A stretch of DNA of 37,442 nt from Hypsibius dujardini (lineage: Eukaryota; Tardigrada; Eutardigrada; Parachela; Hypsibiidae): contig LRSR01008846.1 in the NCBI GenBank assembly GCA_001579985.1, positions 1 to 37,442 on the forward strand. Reading direction: 5' to 3'. Positions 30,530-37,442 of this stretch are shown piece by piece; the stretch's first letter is position 1, and each line of letters opens with the position of its first letter. The position numbers and the translations under genes are program-made. Under the pieces are notes generated by a model, which did no database searches, was not told the origin of the DNA, and was given only the letters and a program-made list of their open reading frames with translations.

Positions 30530-30810
30530 CCTGCCTGGCACCTGTCTGCTCTGCAACGTACATTTTATCAATCTAGCACCGTAGCAAATGGCATCTTTAT
30601 CAAACTCTGTCTGCTTCTCCCAGCCTGCCTGCTAGTCTGCCTGCTAGCCTGCCTGCTTGCCTGCATCATAGCACTATATCACTGTACCACTGTAGCGTCG
30701 TAAGAAAAGAGCATGTGTATCAAACTGTTGGTCTGTCTTTCTGCCTGCCAGCCTATGTGCATGCCTGCATGCACAACAGCACTGTAGCATCGTAGCACCA
30801 TATCGAATTG
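30530..30810. repeat. CTGC-rich degenerate repeat with CGTAGCA motifs
   Basis: Two higher-order units combine a TATCAAACT block, a CTGCCTGC tract and a CACTGTAGC(A/G)TCGTAGC-like block (about 30575-30700 and 30720-30810). The AGC motif suggests a link with the 10-bp array just before it. Confidence 0.6.
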
Positions 30811-31078
30811 GCACCATGGGTTATGTCCAGTTGCTTGGTCTCGCGTATCGAATTTCGGAATGGTAAAGACTACTACGCAGAAGTAATCTGATTTCCTTGG
30901 AGCCCGGACGCGACTCCCCTTTAACATTGAACGAAGTCTGAGGTGAGATTCATTTTTGCTATTTCGCTTAGGCTCTCCGTCATTTTAAATTTACTCCCGG
31001 TTTTTTACCGATATCGGTACTTTCTCTATGATCGCCATCATTAGTTTCGAGAAGTGGCTTTGTTTTGGCCGCTTATGC

Positions 31079-31181
31079 GGGTGTATTACAAACGTGTCAG
31101 TATGGCAGTGGCAGTGGCAGTGGCACTATCATAGTGCCACTGCCACTGCCAGTGCCATACTGACACGTTTGTTATACACCC
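31079..31181. repeat. 103-bp near-perfect palindrome
   Basis: Two arms of about 51 bp with two mismatches meet at 31130 with essentially no spacer. The left arm is GGGTGTATTACAAACG, then TGTCAGTATGGCAG, then TGGCAG repeats ending GGCACTA. The right arm is its complement. Confidence 0.95.
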
Positions 31182-33155
31182 ATTCCAAACGCTATTTTTT
31201 GAAAATAACGTTCATACACATCGGATTTCACGCTTACGGGCGTATTACGTTACGATTTACCGCTTTAAATTATCTGCTGTTTTTTCAATTGGTAATCGAA
31301 ACCTCCGTAATTAATCAAACAGAAGCATCTGATCAATCCATTGAGTTCTGCAATTCATGCATGAAATAAATACTCATATTCATCCACCATTTATCAAGAG
31401 CTTCCGCAGCCTTCAAAATTTCGCTCCGATCGGGGCCTTCTCCAAAACTTCATATTGCAGCAAGACGTTCTGGCCCATTGACATTGGGATACGCTCAATT
31501 CAGGCCGACAGACAAGACAACTACATCTCGTTTTCAGAAAGGTCCTCCCGTCAATTTCCATGATGAAAATCAACACGAAAAAACACCCAGAAAAAGTTGC
31601 TTCAAAAATAGAGAAGTTTGAATCAGCAAGGGGACGCTCTCTCGAAGAGGTACCCCAAAAACCACCTCGGTTAGGTGGTAACACTTGGGTAAGGCTCCAA
31701 CAAAGGAAATGTGACGTCATCCGTAATGGAGATCGATCGAATTCGCGAAATATGAGACCCTGTTGCGGTTCGAAATATAGTTTTGGCATAACTTCGATGC
31801 GTTACGGTTTGATACGAATTTGAGACGGAAAGAAATTCGAACCATACCACCGTTTCAAATATGTTATGATTTAGAAAACTATACCATGAGATACAGTATA
31901 GCAAAAACTCGAATTTGAGACACGGTTACGGTTACGTTTCGATTTCGATACAGATGTGAGACGCACCCTTTATTCCTTGGCTTGAATAACTGGTTATCAT
32001 GAACGTCCTATGCCATGTGAACTAATGAGTCATCTTAAGTGCTCACAAGCGAAGCGCTCGGAGTCGAATGAGATGTCAAGATCTATGAAGCCAAAAATGT
32101 ACCTAGATCCAACATTTTCTAGGGTTCCGTGCTACTGGAAGGCACCTCATCAGCGAACCCTTGCTTTTTTGCCTGTTTGTCTATCTCTATGCATATACAG
32201 TGTATGTCCTTTCGATTTCTCTGTGTGTGTCCGTGTCTCTATCTGCCTGCGTGTATGCCAACGTTACCAAGTTTCAGGTAATCAAATAACAACAATTTAT
32301 ACGTGGCCAGGCAACAGATAATTTAGTTAGGCATAGCCAAGTAACAACTGTCGTGGTCAAAATCAAGAACGCGGCACTGATTCCTCTATTGAAAAGTATA
32401 GACGACCAAGCCGAGTATCCCAAAAACCATTCCACAGAGAACCATCTCCTCATTTCACTAATCATGTCAAGATCATTTTTGGATTTTCGACATTTACGTT
32501 TGGAGCTTTGTCCCAGCTTGAGAAAAGACGCCACAATTTTCCCTGTGTTAAAGGTCCAGAATCAGTGAATATATATACTTAGAACCTAGCAATGAATTTG
32601 TGTCCAAGCAACACGCAGGGGCGGTCACTAACGAATTCCCTTCCCTGAAAAATGCACATTTTTGCTAACCCGGAAATTAATTAGAAGCTGTAAACGTTTC
32701 GCAGTTGTGCTGTTGTGCTGATGATGTACCGTAATTTTTTGATCTCAAGGAATCACACACGCACCCACCGGTCCAAATACACGGTGCGATGCGGGGATGT
32801 CTCGGACCTAGGTTACTTAAGTGTACCCTGAGAATGGGAGAATACGTTAATGTTCCTCTATTGATCCATTCAATAGATTGATGTTAACATTAAACATTTT
32901 ATCAAGAAGCTCTTGTATTCAATCATGATGTATCTTTGTAGTAATAATAAGGCCCTCATCTACCCAGAAGTATGCAAAATATGTCTGATATTTAGAATCA
33001 GCCCAACATGTCAAGTGCGTGTATCGCATTGATATTCTACAGACCAAGTCAGAAACGGCAATTCATTGCTGGTTTTAGGTTATACTGATATTTGCAAAAA
33101 CGTATATCTAATGCTTATATTACCTCAAAGATACATTTGAACAAGTCTGAAGAGG
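31182..33155. other. Intergenic stretch with one tentative exon
   Basis: Mostly featureless. Between 31760 and 31960 the motif GAATTTGAGAC recurs about every 100 bp. On the minus strand, 32507 to about 32304 reads MISEMRRWFSVEWFLGY then a hydrophobic segment (SAAFLILTTTVVTWLCL). A possible phase-1 donor C|GTATAA sits near 32304. That resembles the anchor exons of neighbouring genes, but no second exon was found. Confidence 0.3.
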
Positions 33156-34905
33156 CTAACACAATTCAGGAGTGCACTCAGTCCCACAGGTTTGTTGGTT
33201 CCGAATGGTTAGATGAGTTCCAGGCTTTATGTCTTCAGCGCAATTCAGACCTGCATTCATCTGTTTCAACCGATTTATGCTGAAAATACCGTAACCGTAC
33301 ATGTATTTCTCGCAAGTGTCTCCAGGATGAGATTTTGCAACGCAGATGGCGCTAGGTGCATCTGGATCTTGAGGCGGCGCTGCACTTTTGACCTGGGCTT
33401 TTTCTGCCAATGGTGTCAACGGCTTAGATACTTCCGGTTCTGCTACAAACTAACATAAATCGCAAATAAACTTAATGGCACAAGCACACGCTACCGTTTA
33501 CTTGGAAACGAACAGGATATCTTCTTTCGATTGACCTACTTCGGAGTAAACGTAAGGATGTGGGTCCAGTATGTAAATCACATCTGCATACTCATTAAAA
33601 AATAAGCAAGAAGTCTTCTGAGCCAATTTGTGCTGTAAGCCGGTGTTTGATTGATTGAACGATCAGTATTCTCTGTCATATTCACTATAAATATAGCCAA
33701 TTTTTTGTATACTTTATTATAGTAATTTGAGATTTGACCATGCCATTTTTTTCTACAAAGAGGTGGGCTGTCTTTCTGAACATGAAAAATTCGGTCAATT
33801 TCAAGAAATACAAAGTTGGCCTTTTACACGCCAAAAAGCAATAGACTTATGCCAATTCAATCCAAATTAAATTTTGCATGAAGAACTTTTAAAACAATTA
33901 TACAAAATTGAAAAAAATGTTGAGCCTGCAATCAATGAAATGAGGAAGTAGTTAGTGAAGGGGCGGTACGATCAAACACCAGATAAACTCGCTGCAGAAG
34001 TATTTCCTCCTCGTTTTTCCTAAATTTGCGAAACTGATTTCAACGCTGCAACCTCTATATCAAATAATGCAAAAAAAGTCTCGCAACGATATGTACAAAT
34101 AAAAACTCAATGGGAAAATGAAATCTCCATTCTGAGTTAATATTTATCTCCTTCATAGTAAGCGAGCTCTGGAATCGAATATCCTACCTTATCTTCGGTA
34201 TCCGGTTTCAAGCGCAAGTAGCGTAAACCTAACGAGAATAATAAACAAGAATGCATCATCTTTTTTCACGACATATCGCTGGAAGTGTACTAGAAACATG
34301 CGCAAAGAAAGCTTTGCAGATTTTTATTCCCGACTGAAATCAAGTCGATGCCAACATTGAAATCTTTCATAGTATGCAAGCAATGACAACTGCTATTCAT
34401 CTGGTTTCAGTTCGAACAAGAATTGAAAAATTGTGCGAAGCGTTTTAGTTCATTAAAAAACAAAACACAAGATAAATATATGCTTTACACAACCTGTTCT
34501 GATTTTGCATTATCGGAGTGCGAATTACCCATCCCTTAAACTGATTTTTTTCTTTAAAAGCAATTCAAGTTAAAATAGTTGTTGAAAATGCGACGGATAT
34601 TCTTCCAGCATTTTATGAGATTTTTCAATTTTTTCATCAAATTGAAAGCCTAAAAACTTTACAATTTTTATATCAAAGGTTTTGCAATAAAAGCCAGTCG
34701 AAATTTTCCATCTTTTAAATAGAGCGGATGTTTAAAGTCTACTTGAAATGAAGTACGTACTTTGTTCATTCAAAATGTTTTTCCGATGATACAGTATAGC
34801 AAATATACCCAGCCCCAAAATTAAAATTACGACAGAAAAGCGAACTCTGGATCGAACTTTGCTGTCCGTTGAATAAGCACGTTGATACTCGGTGAAGACT
34901 GTCAT
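33156..34905 (-). CDS. Membrane-anchored LysM protein B
   Basis: On the minus strand, exon 1 is 34905-34761 (CAA A|gtacgt) and exon 2 is 33442-33156 (tttgtag|CA GAA). Phase 1 on both sides gives 143 residues. The start is the ATG at 34905; a longer open frame upstream has no other ATG. A membrane segment lies at about 23-39. An Ala/Pro/Lys-rich stem follows, then one LysM domain at about 81-129 (CVAKSHPGDTC, YGIFSINRLKQMNAGLNC, PGTHLTIRN). Six cysteines at 82, 92, 116, 134, 138 and 143 match the spacing in paralogue A almost exactly. It should bind GlcNAc-containing polymers outside the cell or in the secretory lumen. The 1,318-bp intron carries a foldback MITE. Both copies look intact. Confidence 0.82.
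33624..33950. mobile_element. Foldback MITE-like element, copy 2 (degenerate)
   Basis: CAATTTGTGCTGTAAGCCGG and GATTGATTGAACGATCAG near 33626, then TATTCACTATAAATA, follow the arm of the element at 2105-2531. CCAAATTAAATTTTGCATG near 33867 matches its inner right arm. The ends are diverged, so the limits are approximate. It lies in the LysM B intron. Confidence 0.55.
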
Positions 34906-37137
34906 CGTACCAAACAATATCTAGTTCAACTTAAAAAAGGTGAGGTTGAAAAGTGTGGAACAATAAGAGCCGACCATCATGCCAGAACGAGATTATTTGC
35001 AAGTATTTGCTGAGGCGTTGGCAAACTCTAATCGATTTCGCCGTAAGGATTTGGTGGCATAACTCGTACGGATGATTGTTGACAAATCTCTACCGTAACA
35101 CAATCACTACGACCATCGGGCAATGGAAACCCTTTGGAATCGCAAACATTCTTCACCCTTGTTTCTTAAAAGTATTTTATTGTTAGCGAGGAAAAGGGCA
35201 CGCGCAGCGAAAGTCAGAGCGTTCATTGTTTCGGGTGATTTCACTTGGGGCGATTACTGTTTTACTTGCAAAACGATGTAGTCGATAGGAATACCAATTG
35301 CTTTGCCAGCTAATTAGACGCCTGGACTAAGTTCTTTGGCCACGCCCGCAACGGTGACAGACACCCACACAATCTCGCATAAAGACATACACTTTCAAAC
35401 CGTATGCAAGTAGTCAGTGACTGAAACGTCTAAACATATTTTTCAGACTAAATTTAACTGCACCCCAGCCCGGAAATGGAAAAATAAATATGCCAAAAAT
35501 TACAGAACGCAAATTTCTTTAGAATTTATTACTGAACTGCAAGAATTCAAACACAGTTCTCAATATCAGATCTTTATTTGCGTCACGGAGGCTGCGAAGT
35601 AGAGGATACTGATTATCAATCACCGCTAGCGTCCCAGTTTTCGGTTTTTTTCAATGACGCCACAATCTTTTTAAAGACCAAATGATCAGCAACGCATGGC
35701 GACGAATATTCAGCAAAAAAACATTTGTGGGCTCACAAATCAATGGTAAATTTACCTCCAATGAAGTAAGGGGTACTGTTTTCTTCAAATTCCTAAACAG
35801 GCGTTTCTGGTCAGTCGCAGCCAGTGCGTGAGAGTTTCACTTGTAGTCCCCCATCATGCATAAGCTCTTTTCGGAGGTTTCACCCGAGTTGGGGGGGGGA
35901 TCAGAATGGTTTTGTAGGATGGACTCCATTCCAAAACTCCTAGAAAAACAACTCATGGAAAAACAACTCCTGCGTGCAATCAGGAGATGTTATAGCGGAC
36001 TCGAACTCGTGAGTTAAAACTCATGAGTTTCAGGGTTATAACAGCATTGGTATGGAGGTGGAACCTATATACTTAGTTCTGCGGCTGACCAAAGCGGATG
36101 TCCAGGAGTTTTTTGAAACCAATCCTCTTGACTTCGAACATCAGTAGCTATGCATGGTCGATCACTCATTTGGCCTTTCATGACTCCGCCTGCGAACCAG
36201 TAGATTCAGTACTGCTTGTAGAAAGGTCCCTTGCTTAAGTTTCAGGTTACGTCCTCTTTTCAATAATGGACGTCCTCGCAGTCCTACCACTTCTTATCGA
36301 AAACATTTGGCGGTTTAGCGCGTTCGGCTGAATATTTCATCTTTGCTTGCCTAACCAATCATCAAGATGATAACACAGACAGTCAAAATTTAGGTTAGCT
36401 CGCTGACCACTCGTTTGCTTTCAATTTCAATTCATCAAAATATATTTGAGTTAATATTTAAATGCATATGCTGAAACAACCGATTGTCCTCATGACGACA
36501 AAAACTCCTACCAGTAACACACAGTTCAGCCAACTATCGGGGGATTTTCATAGAAATGCCTGAAAATATGAGTCAGTCATATTTGAGTAAGTCATATTTT
36601 CAGACGTTCTACGGAATTAAAGCAGGAACGTGCAGTAACGCGTGGTGCACATCGTTACAAAGCAGAGAAACGTGAGTGCAATAGGAGAGAGATGGCCGCC
36701 ATATCACTCGAGGTAATAATATAGGTAATAATAGTGTCTTTTTTTCATTAATGTGTTGTTCACAGCAAAATCAGCAATAGTACCGGTAATTTACTATTGT
36801 TTCATTGCAAGTTTGTGCATCTAGCGATAAGGTGGCTGCATACATTTGAAGTCAAGGAAACGGTTTCCTACCCTTCTCAATAAACTTCTTGAATAAAAGT
36901 GATTATCACGGAGCCATGTCTTGATTCACAGTTACGCGCCCATACTGTCAGTTACAGTTATTGTCAGTTATTGTGTTCAACGGTGTAGCAACCTCGAGGC
37001 CTCATGCAAAAGCTGCGGAAAGCGATAAACGTCCAGTCTTTTTCTCCGGTACAATCTGACGCAATTCAAATAATGCTACAGTTTCAATTTGTGAATACTC
37101 TCGAATCGAGTCGCCTTACCTCATAAACTTAAATGCG
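34906..37137. other. Intergenic stretch, no gene seen
   Basis: More than 2 kb with short ORFs only. A small inverted repeat (CTGAAAATATGAGTCAG facing GTAAGTCATATTTTCAGAC, about 36558-36605) could form a hairpin. A 9-G run lies near 35893. Confidence 0.45.
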
Positions 37138-37442
37138 ATGTCCCTAAGAAGTGACTCCGCTGAGACCGGCGATGAGAGTACATGTGTAACCGATGAAGGA
37201 CCCAGTTGTTGGACTCATCTTACTTCTTCTGTCTTCTCCATCCAGAGCTTTGTTTGCTTAGTAATTTTAATGGGTGCATTTATGCTTCTTTATCCTACCG
37301 AAGAAATGGTCGATGATGAATTCGTTATGGGTATGTATGGCAGAATATTGCTTTCGTGCAATCTGCAATGTGCTCGGCATAATTCAATTTTAAGGGGTAA
37401 ACCTGTTTTGCAATTCAGACATGGATTCATCCAAACTGAGCG
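37138..37442 (+). CDS. Membrane-anchored protein, first exons, cut by the window edge
   Basis: ATG 37138 opens MSLRSDSAETGDESTC, an acidic cytoplasmic-like start, then a hydrophobic segment at about residues 34-52 (SFVCLVILMGAFMLL), then EEMVDDEF. A donor G|GTATGT at 37330/37331 ends exon 1 after 64 codons in phase 1. An acceptor (TTTTGCAATTCAG) at 37418 would give an 88-bp intron and an exon 2 starting DMDSSKLS, still open at the edge. The intron is not essential to the frame, which also reads through, but the splice sites are good. Topology and phase match the LysM genes' anchor exons. The family cannot be told from this fragment. Confidence 0.6.
   Translation, partial: MSLRSDSAETGDESTCVTDEGPSCWTHLTSSVFSIQSFVCLVILMGAFMLLYPTEEMVDDEFVMGMYGRILLSCNLQCARHNSILRGKPVLQFRHGFIQTE

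Noticed and set aside
31394-31823. Overlapping ORFs on both strands (131 and 87 codons)
   Set aside because: Neither shows a domain or splice context; the region also holds loosely repeated GAATTTGAGAC motifs.
1-37442. tRNA or rRNA genes
   Set aside because: No B-box-like GGTTCGAATCC in a cloverleaf context and no rRNA-like conserved block were seen; a tRNA scan would be decisive.

Overview
The window is nuclear DNA of an animal. Its genes are split by GT-AG introns of about 70 to 1,300 bp, there is no operon layout or Shine-Dalgarno spacing, and more than a third of the sequence is transposable elements, foldback repeats and microsatellites. The host families present (a CASD1-type SGNH domain, an FkbM-type methyltransferase, secreted LysM domains, a PAN/apple-like fragment) would suit an ecdysozoan such as a tardigrade or crustacean. 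That taxonomic guess is inference; no rRNA or mitochondrial marker is present to fix it.

Layout. 1-3.9 kb: a foldback repeat, a minus-strand gene for a membrane-anchored protein that runs toward the left edge, a second foldback element, and a broken PAN-like fragment. 3.9-13.7 kb: one large minus-strand LTR retroelement with an intact gag and a decayed envelope-like gene. No recognisable pol was found, and about 3 kb of unexplained ORFs lie between envelope and 3' LTR. A 2.5-kb DNA transposon with 177-bp inverted repeats and a pogo/Tigger-type transposase has jumped into the envelope-like gene. 14.7-16.9 kb: a three-exon, plus-strand gene for a type II membrane SGNH protein related to the N-terminal domain of CASD1. 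18.0-20.0 kb: two well-delimited MITEs and a GACA microsatellite. 21.4-23.0 kb: a two-exon, plus-strand gene for a type II membrane FkbM-like methyltransferase. 24.9-26.2 kb (plus) and 33.2-34.9 kb (minus): two convergent paralogues, each a membrane anchor plus one six-cysteine extracellular LysM domain, with identical exon structure. Between them lie acidic trinucleotide-repeat tracts, a dead non-LTR reverse transcriptase, a 270-bp tandem repeat with an exact 10-bp period, and a 103-bp near-perfect palindrome. 37.1 kb to the right edge: the first exon of another membrane-anchored protein.

How the genes fit together. Every host gene that can be modelled begins with a single N-terminal membrane segment and is predicted to place its body in the secretory-pathway lumen or outside the cell. 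The catalytic or binding domains that can be named act on glycans or small groups: an SGNH O-acetyl-type fold, an FkbM O-methyltransferase fold, and LysM for GlcNAc polymers. Five of the six modelled genes have a phase-1 first intron. In three of these (both LysM genes and the right-edge gene) the intron follows soon after the anchor. This looks like a cluster of Golgi or cell-surface carbohydrate-modifying and carbohydrate-binding proteins, possibly built around a re-used anchor exon. The cluster function is inference.
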